A stretch of DNA of 64,000 bases from Benincasa hispida. Taxonomy: Eukaryota; Streptophyta; Magnoliopsida; Cucurbitales; Cucurbitaceae. The notes beneath the pieces are model-generated. The model searched no databases. It worked only from the letters and a program-made list of their open reading frames with translations, and was not told the origin of the DNA. Positions 24,570 through 35,641 of the stretch are shown here, piece after piece. Where the stretch lies: positions 65,332,145 to 65,396,144 of the forward strand of contig NC_052360.1 in assembly GCF_009727055.1 (NCBI RefSeq). Reading direction: 5' to 3'. A program made the translations under genes and the position numbers. Within the stretch, counting starts at the first letter, position 1. The number at the start of each line of letters is the position of its first letter.

Positions 24570-24586
24570 CCCCGACAACCGCACCA
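24570..24586 (-). other. Primer binding site of nested element
   Basis: On the minus strand TGGTGCGGTTGTCGGGG, 14 of 17 identical to the tRNA-Asp complement at 17535-17551. It lies 6 bp from the 5' LTR. Confidence 0.8.
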
Positions 24587-24592
24587 AAAACT

Positions 24593-25952
24593 TGATGCGT
24601 TATTTTATGAGGTGGAACTATGGATGAAATGCGGTGATGGAATTGCATTGAGTAATCAAGCTTTCTCAGTGGAATCCAAGTGTAAACCCCATTGAGTTTC
24701 CTAGTAACTCAAGTAGTTGTTTGGTGTTATTGGTTGCGGTAATGAAATAAATAAATGCGGCGGATTTGAGAAAAGTTTGATTATGCGATAGATGCACTGA
24801 GTATGCAGATGAACGGGTTGAGAGGTCTTTAGCTAGCGTTACCTGGGAATGCGTCAGACTATGCGATCATGCTACACTCATGCATAGCCTGTCTCTTATA
24901 CACATCTAGATGTGTATAAGAGACAGCCCTTAAGAGTGACCACAAGGGCAACCCTAGTCAACGCAAGCTATGTGATCATGCTACACTCATGCATAGCAAA
25001 TCATTTTCCAATGCAAATGCGGTGCTCCTAAGTCTAGGACGCAAGTGTTGAATGCAAAAGTGTCCATAGAGCTTATTCCTAAGTCTCTACTCTTTTCCTA
25101 TGCGATGATGCAAGATGCACACAAAGACAAGGTGACAGCACACAATCATATCCTATCTCTAGGATGCGGTAATAGCAAACAATGTTTATTCCTAAGCTCC
25201 TATCTCTTGATTATGCTTTCTAATCTGACTCTCCCGAGCCTAGATTCTAACCTGACTTTTCCAAGCCTAGATCCTGTTCTTAGACTACTCCCATATATCT
25301 CTAATGGATGAGCATACATAATACAAGATAATTGCATAGAGTGAAGTTATGCTAGCTAAGTGCTTCTCAAACCATTCAATAGATTTAACTACTCATGCGT
25401 GATAAACAGAGAGTGAACAGATATAGAGAAGTAAATTTCATTTATATAAATGAGTTTGAATACAAAATAACAATGGAAGATAAAGGTAGAGAGCCTGGTA
25501 GCAATCCCTTGCTGCCCAAGGCTTTTACACTGGCAACTTTATTCGGTTCAAAAGATATTTCTACTTCCGCAGGAGCTGGCCCTCTCTCTGATCTTGATGC
25601 TTTCAGCACTCTCCCGAGCTCACAGAAACGATCTATGCTTCCGGCACTGTCCCATCGAGACTAATTATGCTTTTCACTCAGATGCGCCCACCAAGTTGCG
25701 TCGGCTCTATGCGGTAATCCTTCTTGAGCAGATGTTTGCAAACAAAAATCACTGCAAAGCCTTGCGGTAATGCTGTGCTCGACCATTGATTTCTTGTGAC
25801 CATTGATTAACTGTTTTTATGTGATGAACGCATGCGATCGCAATGTTATGAACTTAATGCTTTTTGGACGCAATTTAACATATTTTATCAACGTAAACCT
25901 TCATAATTTAATAACTTAGCACTGTAATAACGTGCATTTTTTCCCGTTATCA
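24593..25952 (-). mobile_element. 5' LTR of nested Athila-like element
   Basis: On the minus strand it runs from TGATAACGGG (25952) to CGCATCA (24593), with TG..CA ends, next to the primer site. The true length is shorter than shown, because the adapter at 24889-24926 and one duplicated flank do not belong to the genome. The open frame at 25395-25664 is non-coding LTR. Confidence 0.88.
24889..24926. other. Second Nextera mate-pair junction adapter (artefact)
   Basis: The same 38-bp back-to-back mosaic-end sequence as at 18971. The 30-bp block 24859-24888 before it (ATGCGATCATGCTACACTC core) recurs at 24968-24997 after it, with one difference. The intervening 41 bp have no counterpart in the other LTR and may come from elsewhere in the mate pair. 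Confidence 0.97.
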
Positions 25953-25957
25953 ATAGG

Positions 25958-26429
25958 CGTGTCCCCGTATGCGCTGGTGTTTAGAAAGGCATGCCATTTA
26001 CCGCTTGAGTTGGAACATAAAGCAATGTGGGCAGTGAAAAAGCTCAATTTTGACTTAAAGGTCGTAGGGGAAGCAAGAGAACTTCAGTTGGTCGAGCTTG
26101 ATGAATGGATAACTCACGCATATGACAATGCCAAAATCTACAAGAAGCGTGCAAAATGTTGGCATGACAAACAACTATGCGAGAAGAATCTCCAAGTCGG
26201 ACAGAAGATCTTGTTGTACAATTCTCGGCTACGACTCTTTCCCAGCAGGTTAAAATCATGATGGTCTGGTCCTTTCATAATCAGAGAGGTATTCCCGCAT
26301 GAAGCGGTTGAGTTATTCAATGAGGACGGAACCAACGCATGCAAAGTCAACGGGCAAAGAGTCAAAATATATCACGAAGAAGACTTGCATTGTGAGAACA
26401 CCTCCGTGTACCTGAGGAATTTCGACTAA
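25958..26429 (+). pseudogene. Athila-like integrase C-terminal part
   Basis: It continues the integrase interrupted at 22655: [20 protein letters not shown], then an [14 protein letters not shown] and [14 protein letters not shown] segment. The reading ends with a stop at 26427-26429 after YLRNFD. One frameshift lies near 26255-26265. These are the expected GPY-side sequences of a gypsy integrase C-terminus. Confidence 0.85.
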
Positions 26430-27757
26430 AGAAGAAGTGGGCAGTCCCTGCACAATCATGCGATTCAAATTTAGCAGGGACGCAATCTTTTTGGAGTATC
26501 CTTGAAATCTCAGTTCATGAACTTCAATCTACCTTTTTATATATCTGTTATCATTTCTATATCCTCTTTACTCCTTACAAAAAAAAAGAGGGAGAGAGAA
26601 AAAAATTGTTAACTCTATCGTTTATATTTTTTTACCCTCTCAATGTTTTTTTTGCAATGATCATGGTGAATGATTATGGAAGAGCTACACGATAATCGAA
26701 AGATGCGACTAGATCGGTCAGCCACCGCAATCGAAGAAATCGGCTCACTGCAAAGAATGATGCGATCACAAATAATGCGAGTGACAGAGCAAATTTGGGA
26801 GTTGTATCTTTCCTTGACCTTGTTTATTCCAAATTTTGCATTATCACATCTCATTTTAACTTTGATAATTTTATCATCGCATCTTCTTTAGTCGGCATAA
26901 TCAGTAAATATTGATTACTTTAGTAAGTCACCGTGTTATATTTCTATGCCAATTATGATTTCAATGATGAAACGCATGCATCTATTTCTCATCGCATGTA
27001 CTAAAATCAACTTAATTTTAGGACAGTCAATTCATGAAATATTTCTAGAAGTTAGTGGTCCGCTAGTTTTCTTTCAAACTAACTTTTACGAATCCTAAGA
27101 GCATTGCATGAATTCTTTCAATCTTTCAGCAATGAGGACATTGCTGTGTTTAAATTTAGGGTGTAGTATTTATTTTTAACCTTGTTACTTTTAGGCTTTA
27201 AAAAAAAAAAATCATAACATTGTGATCGGATCCTACTCGTAGTTGGATGTCTGCATGACACACGTGGGGGCAAGCCAAAACGAAGGTAGGAATCGTGATC
27301 AACGTATAAATAAAATGATCGCAACTCTGCTGCCAAATGGGCATGAGTTTAGACTGAGAAAGAGCACCTTGCTCATAGTTGGATGCTCGCATAACACCCA
27401 TAGGGGCAAGCAAAAATGAAGGCTAGGCACTTGGATCAACACAAGGTCATAGAAAAAATATCTAAACTACGCAAGGATAAAAATCATTTGGAAACACCCT
27501 AGTTGAATTTTTTTTTTTTCGAAATAAATCATGCAATGCCCTGGAAACAAGTAAAGTATTTTTTGAAGGTTAAACTTGCAACCCTTAAATTTTAGAAATA
27601 TTTTAAGAAGAGACCTGAATAGGAATTAAGAAGATTTTGGTACATAGGATTTGAATAAGGAACTTCGAGAAATCTAGGAAAGAAAAAGGCGGCTGACTTT
27701 CTAAAGAAAATATTAAGTTTATGCTTGAGGGCAAGCATTGTTTTAAATTTGGGGGTG
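26430..27757 (+). other. Non-coding region between pol and 3' LTR
   Basis: No protein domain can be recognised. In many Athila elements an env-like ORF lies here, but I see only short broken frames (for example 26670-26891). Two diverged copies of a CATGTAGGGGCAAGC-like block (GCATGACACACGTGGGGGCAAGC near 27253 and GCATAACACCCATAGGGGCAAGC near 27390) show a small internal duplication. The polypurine tract AAATTTGGGGGTG is at 27745-27757. Confidence 0.6.
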
Positions 27758-29436
27758 TGATAACGGGCAGAAATGCACATTATTACAATGCAAAGATATA
27801 AAACAATGTAGGATTGCGATGGTAAAAATATATAAAATAGTGTCCAAAAGCATTAAGTTGAGAACATTGCGATCGCATGCGTCCATCACACTAAAGCAGC
27901 TAATTTACGTATTTTGTGCAGGAAAATGCATTGGCGCAAGGCAAAATTGCGATCCAAGGAATTCAGCATCCGAGTGCATTAAAAGATTGCGACCCCAAAG
28001 CTATGCGATCGTATGTGTTCGCGAAGATCTGCTTAATAAGTGGCCGATAAAGACAACGCATCAAGGTGAAAGCTTAATAAATCACGATGGGACAAAAAGC
28101 TGATGACGGTCAAATCCGAATTTAGTTGACAAGCCGTTGACGACGCACTGTAGCAAGTACACTCAACTTTTCGGTGACAATTAATCGGCGCATCAGACAG
28201 AGATTTAATGACATCCCATCTATGCAATCATTTGAGAGAAAAGCTCTTCACCCTGAAGTTCTATAAATACCGAAGTCCATATTCGTTAAAGAAGTTCAGC
28301 AGTTAGAATTTTGGAGTTCTTTTCCGCCATATACATAGATAGCCGTAGTCTGTAATTTTATATACTTAGAGGCGGAGGCGATTGAAGAGAAAAGACGTCG
28401 GAAGATCATTCTTGGTCAGCTTGAGAGAGTCCTGGGAAGCGTGAGAAGGGAGAGAGGGCCGACTCTTGCGAAAGCAAGAATATTCTTTTGGGCAGAGTAG
28501 AGAAAAATACTATGTAAAAGCCTTGGGAAGCAAGACATTGCTACCAAGCTCCCTATCCTTACTTCTCATTGTTATTCTGTATTCTGATTTCATTTATAAA
28601 ATGGAACTTGAATCTCTAGATCTGTTCCCTCTCTTTACATTACGCATGAGTAACAAAACTTCTGAATGGGTTGAGAAGCACTTAGCTAGCATAACCTAAG
28701 ATCTTCATTTTACGCGATCATATTGTCTTATGTATGCGTCCATCACCCCTTTAGAGCTACTCGAGAGAGAGTCTAAAGAAAGAACCTAGACTTGAGAGAG
28801 TTAGGTTAGAATCTAGGCTTGAGAAAGTTAGATTAGAACCACATAAGCAAGAGATAGAAACGTAGAGATAAGTTTTGTTTGCTAACATGCATCGCATGTA
28901 CCCTAGAAATAGGTTATGGTAGTATGCGGTCGCCTTGTGTATGTGTGTGTCATTCATCATCGCATAGACAAAAATAGAGGCTTAGACGTAAGTCCTATAG
29001 ACATCATCGTATACATCGCATGCGTCCTAAAACTAGGAACTATAGCATTTGCATTGAGAGATGACCTGCTGTGTATGTGTGTAGCATGATCGCATAACTT
29101 GAACGCAATCTTAGGAAGTGTTAGCTAAATCTCTTCTCAACCCGTTCCCCACATACTCATTGTAACTTTCGTTGTTATTAACTCTTTTCTCAATTTCGCC
29201 GCATAGAATCTATACCTTAAACAAACATACCAACCAACTCATTGTTTTATTTGTCACCGCAAAAGAATCAGAAATCACCATCGCATATTGTCTCCATTGT
29301 CCCTGTGTTCGACCCTGGGCTTTCCAGGCAACCTAGTAGGATTTATACTTGGATTTTGCTAGGAAAACATGCATGTACAACGCATACACCACCATCACAA
29401 TACACATCATTATTTCATCATATTCACAAAGCATCA
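27758..29436 (+). mobile_element. 3' LTR of Athila-like element
   Basis: 1679 bp, from TGATAACGGGCAG to GCATCA, preceded by the polypurine tract and followed by TSD CTATA. It keeps the segment with the TATA box that the 5' LTR has lost. It has a GGTCGAAC-type block in complement (GTTCGACCCTGGG near 29308) about 120 bp before its end. Confidence 0.9.
28262..28269 (+). promoter_or_regulatory. TATA box in Athila-like 3' LTR
   Basis: TATAAATA in the block that is deleted from the 5' LTR. It is the likely LTR promoter element. Confidence 0.6.
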
Positions 29437-29441
29437 CTATA

Positions 29442-30335
29442 CAAACACCACCTGTAGGGGGACACAAGCAAAGGTGCCTCGAGGCCAAGTATAAATCTCA
29501 TGGTGTGAACTTTGAAGGAGAAACATGAAAAGGAAAAATATACCAAATTTTCCTCCCACTGAGTGTTTTACCTAGGGTTAATTTAACTTAGGAAAAATAC
29601 GGCTATTTATTTTTACTAAGCGATTGTTTAAATTTTCCCAGAAATAACACTTACTTTGGATACTTAAAAAACTTTGATTAATGTTTATCAAGCATTTTAA
29701 TAAACTTCAATCAAACAATTGCATGTTTGTAGCAAATCTATCTAAATTCCCTTTCCAGGTCAGTTCCCAAGTAGGGTTGTTCCGTTTTCGTCAACTTAAA
29801 TACCCCTAGAGCCTTAGACAAAAGGTCCCTTATAGATGCATTTGTTACAAATTTAATCTTTTAATTAAAACCAATTTAATCTTATTAAACTGATTAAAAG
29901 ATTAAACTAATTTATAATCTCATTAGAAATTTTGTGATCTTAGGTCTATGTGAATCATATTTTAAAACTATTTTTAAAAATTAATTGAGCTTAAGTTTGC
30001 ATGAAATTCTGAATTATTGATTTTAATTTCTAATTTTATTTAATTATAACCATTACAAAATATATGAAAAAAATTAAAATCATATATTGCATTTATTGAC
30101 ATACTTAGTAAATTATAACATTTATAAAATTATCTAAAGTAGTATCATGCTTCATGCAATTCCCATTTAATTACTTAACATACATAACATTTATATATAC
30201 TAAAGTAATGAAATAATAAAATAACATTCATACATACATCCAATTATATATAATAACTCTAATAATATAAATGATGCATGACAATGTATTATGCATGCAA
30301 GCATATATTGTAATACTTATATTATATGATGCAAG
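29442..30335 (-). other. Copia leader, part 2
   Basis: It continues the minus-strand copia leader after the Athila-like insertion. The complement parallels the plus-copia leader at 40980-41570, for example the blocks around 29745-29870 against 41215-41300. It ends at 30335, where the plus-strand copia begins, and resumes at 50732. No gene. Confidence 0.75.
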
Positions 30336-30511
30336 TATTGGGGTTTGTGCCCTAAAGTCCCGTGTCCTATAGTTTGTAAACAACTTTGTACGAACATTTG
30401 TGATGTATAATATAAATGATATTTACTTCAATACTTGACTTTGCACATTTAGATGTTTTATTTTACCACAAACCAATAAACTTAATATCCCTGTTTGTCT
30501 TTATGTAACTT

Positions 30512-31735
30512 TGATAACTTATAGAAATACAAGTTATTTATACTGTTTTATTTAGATATTGCAGTAAAAAGAAAGAAAAGTTGCGTCGATAGTATAGAAA
30601 TTGGCTAAGAAATGAGAGAATTATAAAATGTCGTCAATACACCCACTAACACCATTGCGATGGTAGAATAGAGTGTTTCAATTTCTGTTTTGTAGGAAAT
30701 CAGTCACCGCATGCGTTCATGGCTCAAAGATAAAATAAACAACGCATCTACGTCACATTGCGCCCATCATTCAGGAATGTAGAGATGATCAACGCAATGA
30801 CGGCGCATGCGACAATCGATTAAGAGCTTAACGATCAATGCAAATTCAACTGCATGCGGTAATCAAAATCAAACACCGCATGCGGCGATCGATCGAAGAT
30901 ATAAAGAGCAACACATTTGCGGAGAATTCTGACAAATGTACAGCTTTCAGTTGTGCATTTCTGATGGGTTGATTGCGTAATAGAAGGAATATTCACTCCG
31001 CCATGTCAAGAACTACCATAACCGTAAAGTGGGGACCACGAAGTCAAAGAGCCAAGCTTCATCTATAAATAACTTCTGCAAATTCACTAAAAAATATACA
31101 TGAATACATAGAGACGTGCATATATCGATTTTGAGAGAGAGACTGGTCTGAAGTGATTGTCCAGAGTAGATCTGGGATAATCACGAGACAAGGTCGAGAG
31201 GTGAGTCTCCATGCAAGGAATCCTTTCAATCCTCGCCGTTGAAGCTCTATGCAAAGGTCATTTCTACCAGAAGAGCAAGCCTGGGAGGGAAGCTCTTCTC
31301 TCCATTACTTCCACATGCCGGCAAGCAAAACCTCCGTTCGGAATCTGTGTCAAGACATTGACACTCCTTCTGTATTTATTTCTAATCTCTTTTTCATCAT
31401 CTGTATTGATCTTCTCTAATCTTTCATTCACACCATGTATCGAACGCTTAATTCTATAATTAAATGTTATGATAATTACCATTGTCATCTCTCTGTCTAT
31501 TTCCGTTCATCCATAATCCATTTTCTCCATGATGTTTTCCTAATTCCCTGGGTAAATAGAAAGAATTAAGCGAGTGAGTTAATTGTGTTAAAGAAATAAT
31601 TAAGTTTAGCTAAAGCATGCTCGACGACATCTTCACCTGTGAGAGTAGAAGTGAAGATGTATTCCACCTATCGAGAGAAGGTTGGAAGAATGCTTTAACT
31701 AAAGCAAGAAGTAGGACTATGTAATTTGCGAGGCT
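30512..31735 (+). mobile_element. Truncated gypsy LTR inserted in copia 5' LTR
   Basis: It starts TGATAACTTATAGAAATAC and matches, in complement, the right part of the LTR at 37996-40153 (its beginning, read leftwards from 40153; also the ACCTATCGAGAGAAGGTTGG block near 31668 against 38790-38805). It has the LTR start and a TATA box (31064-31071) but no LTR end. About 560 bp of the host LTR are missing at the same joint, so a deletion removed both. Confidence 0.75.
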
Positions 31736-32308
31736 AGAGAGGTGTTCACACATAGTAGAACTATGTTGTATTGTTCATTAGAGGGATCAGTGGTACTTTA
31801 GGAGGAAGATGTAATTATAGGGGCAAAATGGTAAATTGGCCTGCATTAATTTTGAGCATCTGTGAAGGGTCATCGTACTGATGATTGGTTATATCAAATG
31901 GATATAGAAATATATCTATGGCAAGAAGAGTTCAATTGCCAATCTTTAGTGGAATATCTGGCAGTTAACGGATGGTGGATATCGTGACTAAAGAGTTTAG
32001 TCAGTTATTCCCATACTGTTGGAGCTTCGAGCCATAGGTTCATAAGGTCTCCTTGGTAGCTTGGATACAAGTTGAGAGTCAGTTTTTGGGTCAGTTTGAA
32101 ATGTTCAAATTGACAAGAGGGAGTTCGATTATATATGATATAATTGAACGAGTTAATTAAATATGATATAATTAACTTTATGTATGAGATACATTAATTA
32201 GAGAAAAATATTATAATTAATATATGATATGATAAGATCACATTCATTGGACAGTTATAAAGGAAATAGGATGGCGTCTCTTCTGTTTTAAATAACGGGT
32301 GAGTGCAT

Positions 32309-32316
32309 TATAAATA
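32309..32316 (+). promoter_or_regulatory. TATA box of copia 5' LTR
   Basis: TATAAATA, conserved at 49978-49985 in the 3' LTR, about 85 bp upstream of the CGATCG array. Confidence 0.6.
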
Positions 32317-32394
32317 GCTGACAGTGTGTTGAGTATGGTGGCACGGACAATGTGTTAAAGAGAGTGTCATCGTTTAGAAAATCAGTACTTATAC

Positions 32395-32700
32395 GATAAT
32401 GCCTGCATGATCACTTATATATACAATATTGCTAAGCGATCGCTTACCGATTACACCTTAGCGCGCTATTAACTAAACGATCGTTTACCTTTTTCTTAAG
32501 TAATCGTTTAGCTCCTGATATTTACTAAACGATCGTATAGACGATCGCTTGGTTTTTCCTACGCGATCGTTTAGACGATCGCTCACTCTTTTCCTACACG
32601 ATCATTTATACGATCGCTTACCCTTTCCTACACGATCGTTTAGACGATCGCTTACTTTTCCCTACATAATCGTATACTTCACCTAAATGATCAAGCATCT
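32395..32700 (+). repeat. CGATCG-rich array in copia 5' LTR
   Basis: About a dozen ACGATCG-type cores, often as CGATCGTTTAGACGATCG palindromes separated by TTTTCCTAC spacers. It is the clearest copy of the array. Confidence 0.8.
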
Positions 32701-33063
32701 TGTCTATGTGATAGATGACCTCATCTCTCACTTGCTTGATAGTTGTGTACGGTCTCTCTTCCTCTTCCCTTCTACCAAATCTGTACAAAGCCCACACTTT
32801 GGATTCTCACTCCAAGAATATTGAGGGCTCTGAGTGGTGGTGTCATCTCCGTTTCCTTCTGTCCGAGTGGTGATTGTTCGAGGTAGACGATTGGGTTTTA
32901 GACTTGCTGTGAAGAAGAAATCTTCATCTGGTATGATTTCTTGATCTTTTTAGCATTATGAATGCATATTAGTATATTTTGAATGTATATATGGTAATTC
33001 TATCACAATGAATTGGAATGATCCGCTTCCGCTCGTAGGTACTATTGAGTAAAAGCTCCTTCA

Positions 33064-33083
33064 ATTGGTATCATAGCACTCGG
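33064..33083 (+). other. Primer binding site of plus-strand copia
   Basis: TGGTATCATAGC from 33066 matches TGGTATCAGAGC, the complement of the initiator Met tRNA 3' end, with one change. It lies 2 bp behind the 5' LTR. Confidence 0.85.
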
Positions 33084-33277
33084 TTTTCTGATCTTCCAAT
33101 TCATTGCTGCAAAAGAATTGCATTTACATTCACGGTGGGTGCAACTTGTCTACTATCTATTTTAATTGTTAATCGTTTGTGGATGTGTGGATTATTGGAC
33201 ATTTCTGGGATGTAACCTCGGTTTGTTGAATTCTCTGGTTGTTTGTAAAGGCCTCTGCGTTTTTGGGCTTTGATAAT
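33084..33277 (+). other. Plus-copia leader, part 1
   Basis: Non-coding leader between primer site and the gypsy insertion. It resumes at 40154. The flank ATAAT (33273-33277) resembles ATTAAT at 40154-40159. Confidence 0.65.
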
Positions 33278-33934
33278 TGTAAGGATACGAATGGAATGTT
33301 ATGTTGTGTTGTGTTTTGTATCGCTTATACATACTACTGATGGATGAATGTAATACAAGCTCATGTTGCAATAAACTTGTTGACTGTAAAAATGGAATGT
33401 TATCTTTATCTATTGCGCTGATGAATGAATGAATGTTACTCTATATGCGCTCAAGTGATTTGCGATAAAGATATTTTATGCAATACTACGTTTTAAGTGT
33501 ATGCATTGATAGTGATATGCTCGTAGTATGCAATGAAGTAGTGCGTGTCACAAGTTTCCTTGCGCTGAAACCAAGTATAATTCCAACACAAGTTTCTCAG
33601 AGTGATCCGAGGTCGAACACGAGGATTGTTATCGTTAAATGCGATACTTATGTGATACATGCGTCCGGTTATAATAATGAATAAAGAATTTTGGTTTGTA
33701 CAGAAATATAAATTGCACTAAAAGTAAAAATGCATTGATAAAGTAAATTCCTAAACTATTATGATACATGATACAGGAGTCAAGGACTGGCTGTGAGGTT
33801 GTACAAAAGAATCGATGAATGCGATGGCAAGTCTTATGAATGAAGCAGAAAGACAAAGAGTAAAGAGTAAAAACATCGCAAGTTCGTCAATCGCGTTAAG
33901 GACGCAACTAAGGTTCCGCTTTCCCTTGGCGTTG
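33278..33934 (-). mobile_element. 3' LTR remnant of pol-less gypsy
   Basis: Direct repeat of 37996-38648, starting TGTAAGGATACGAATGG in both and ending at TTCCCTTGGCG, where the two diverge. It has GAGGTCGAACACGAGG near 33610. Confidence 0.88.
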
Positions 33935-34003
33935 ACGAAGGAAAGAACCCCATTTCCATCATCATATCATCATTTTCCTTCTTCTTTGATGGGCGCCCTT
34001 TGG

Positions 34004-35276
34004 TCAATGCAGGCTCACTGCTTTAAACTTTCGCTTTGCCCTTATCTTGTGCCAACTCAAGGTGGGACCTTTGTCTTTGTTTCCGTTCCCTGCGTTGATC
34101 TTCTTCTTCCCTTTTCCACTTCGCAACTTCTTTTCTTTGTGTCTCTCTAATGCGCTGCATATTTGCTTTGCGCCATTTCTCCTTCTCTTCTTCTTTTCTT
34201 CCTCTTCTTCTTCTCTCATTTCTCTTTCAAATTGCTCCGAGGCCAACAATATACGTTGTTCATCCTCGAGCCTTTTTCTCTCTTCTTCTGCCGAACTTGC
34301 GTTGTTACGACGTACTTTCTCATCTTGGAGTTTTCTTTTCAAATTGCCTGTTGCAATGATTTGTTGCGCTCGTAACATCTTTTCTTGTTTTTCCTCTTCT
34401 TCTCTTTTTCTCCTTTTCTTCTCTTCTGCTAGACTTTGGCAAAATTATGGGTCGCTTGTTGACCTTTACGGTATTCTCCTTGTGACGTCGCATTAGAGAG
34501 GTGATGTCTGGATCCTCTCGATCTTCAGTCGCAACCATTCTGATATGCGTTGATGCCTCTTGAGGTTGCGCTGATTCTTTTTCTTGTGTTGACACCCCCT
34601 CCTCCACTGCATCGACATCCGGGCTTTCAACCCTCTTCCTCTTTTCTTCCTTCTTCAGGCGCTTCTCTTCTCACCTGCACTCCCTCTTTTCATTTGACTT
34701 CTTTTCTTTTTTCTCCTTCTTTTCCTCCTTTGGCCGAGCCTCTTCATCTTCTCCTGCCCGCTTCTCCTTGCTCTTTCTTTTCTTCTTATCTTCAGCCGTT
34801 TCCGGAAGCTTCTTCACTTCCACCTCCTCCAAAGCAACCCTGATGGGTCACTCATAGGATTCTTTTTGAACAGTTTCCTTAGGATCCGAAACGGCCATGG
34901 CGCTTCTCTGCGAAGCTTCTACCATCTCCTCTTCCAAAGGCAAGGGCTGATTAACAACTCCTGCTTTGGGTAGCCCTCCCTCTTTCTCCATGTTGCTCAG
35001 GATGCTCCCAAACACTTCTTTGTCATCTCTTATTTTTTTCTCACTTTCGGATGACAGTGCTGGGAGTGGGGCACTCTCCGTGGTCGGCCTCTCTCGGATT
35101 TGGAGTGGTTTGGCTACAAAAGGTTTTCGCTGAGGTTTTCCGACGATTCTTGGGATAGGCTTCGACTGGCCGGCAAGGCGACAGCTTGCTGCGAGGAATG
35201 TCGCCTCCCTTGCGATGACTTGGGATCGGGAAGGTGATGAAGGTAGGGAAGATGAATGTGAAGACTGCTCGGCCAT
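34004..35276 (-). pseudogene. Lys/Glu-rich second ORF of pol-less gypsy, broken
   Basis: A minus-strand frame opens with MAEQSSHSSSLPSSPSR at 35274-35276 and can be followed for about 420 codons. A Ser/Pro-rich N-terminal part leads to a long, highly charged region with clusters such as EDKKKRKSKEKR and EREMREEEEEEKKKRRR, probably helical or coiled coil. It is broken by stops near 34848 and 34675, and a frameshift near 34380-34440. I do not recognise a domain, and none of the retroviral enzymes is there. It takes the place of pol, between gag and the 3' LTR. It could be a captured gene, a relative of the extra ORFs some Athila/Tat elements carry, or a relic. Confidence 0.6.
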
Positions 35277-35641
35277 GGTTCCCGTGAGTGATAGAGTTGG
35301 GAAAGTTCGTAGGACTTAAGAAGAAATTTCAAAGGTTGGGTATGCAGAGGATTCACTTAGGGTTTTCTTTTTCGCAAAAGATTCAAATAGACTTCCTCAG
35401 ACGAAGGAGAAGGGAATTTATAGGTTGGGCCTTGATGGGCCTAACATAAATTCTGCGTGGCAGGCTTCGAGGTACTCAAAAAGCCTGCCCGCTGCGCTCT
35501 TCGCATTTATGAATTAGTAGGAAGGACGTCCTTTCATCTGCTAAGTCATCATTTCCTTGGAAGCCTAAGCGATTGGACTACTCTCTTGCAAAAAGAATTT
35601 ATCTTTTGTGTTTTATTCGGACGAGCGCAAGGTTAAAGATT
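35277..35641 (-). other. Non-coding spacer in pol-less gypsy
   Basis: Upstream of the Lys/Glu-rich ORF on the minus strand. No gene or domain is seen. Confidence 0.5.

Larger units (their letters stand above)
22656..25952 (-). mobile_element. Deleted Athila-like element nested in integrase
   Basis: Flanked by the perfect TSD ATAGG (22651-22655 and 25953-25957), and the integrase reading continues across after removing it. On the minus strand it has a 5' LTR at 24593-25952 (starting TGATAACGGG), a tRNA-Asp-like primer site (24570-24586), a broken gag (about 23456-24506), and then directly the last 800 bp of the 3' LTR (22656-23455). All of pol, the polypurine tract and the first part of the 3' LTR are missing. 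An adapter artefact lies in the 5' LTR at 24889-24926. In this LTR copy a block present in the other (about 22770-22848, between GGTAA/GTAAC repeats) is deleted. Confidence 0.9.
14527..29436 (+). mobile_element. Athila-like Ty3/gypsy element with two nested insertions
   Basis: A complete but dead element flanked by the 5-bp TSD CTATA (14522-14526 and 29437-29441). Its order is 5' LTR 14527-17528, tRNA-Asp-type primer site 17535-17551, gag, protease, RT, RNase H, integrase, polypurine tract about 27745-27757, and 3' LTR 27758-29436. Both LTRs start TGATAACGGGCAGAAATGC and end GCATCA. The primer site and the protease (DLGASINLMP) and RT (FMD.FSVYG) signatures are of the Athila type as I know it. 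Inside are a solo LTR (14833-16515) and a deleted relative (22656-25952). It lies in the leader of the minus-strand copia. Stops, frameshifts and active-site changes make it inactive. Confidence 0.9.
30336..33063 (+). mobile_element. 5' LTR of plus-strand copia
   Basis: It starts TATTGGGGTTTGTGCCC (TG changed to TA) and ends CTCCTTCA directly before the primer site. It aligns with 48610-50731 except that the part equivalent to about 48789-49346 is replaced by the foreign segment 30512-31735. TATA box at 32309-32316, CGATCG array at 32395-32700. Confidence 0.88.

Noticed and set aside
25395..25664. 89-codon open frame
   Set aside because: It is entirely within the LTR of the nested Athila-like element, with no recognisable protein.
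32395..32700. CRISPR-like spacing of a repeated palindromic core
   Set aside because: The spacers are themselves similar, the units are degenerate, and the array sits in a plant copia LTR with no cas genes.
34047..34496. Plus-strand open frame rich in Phe, Leu and Ser, like a membrane protein
   Set aside because: It is the antisense of the Lys/Glu-rich minus-strand ORF; the composition is a by-product of purine-rich coding sequence.
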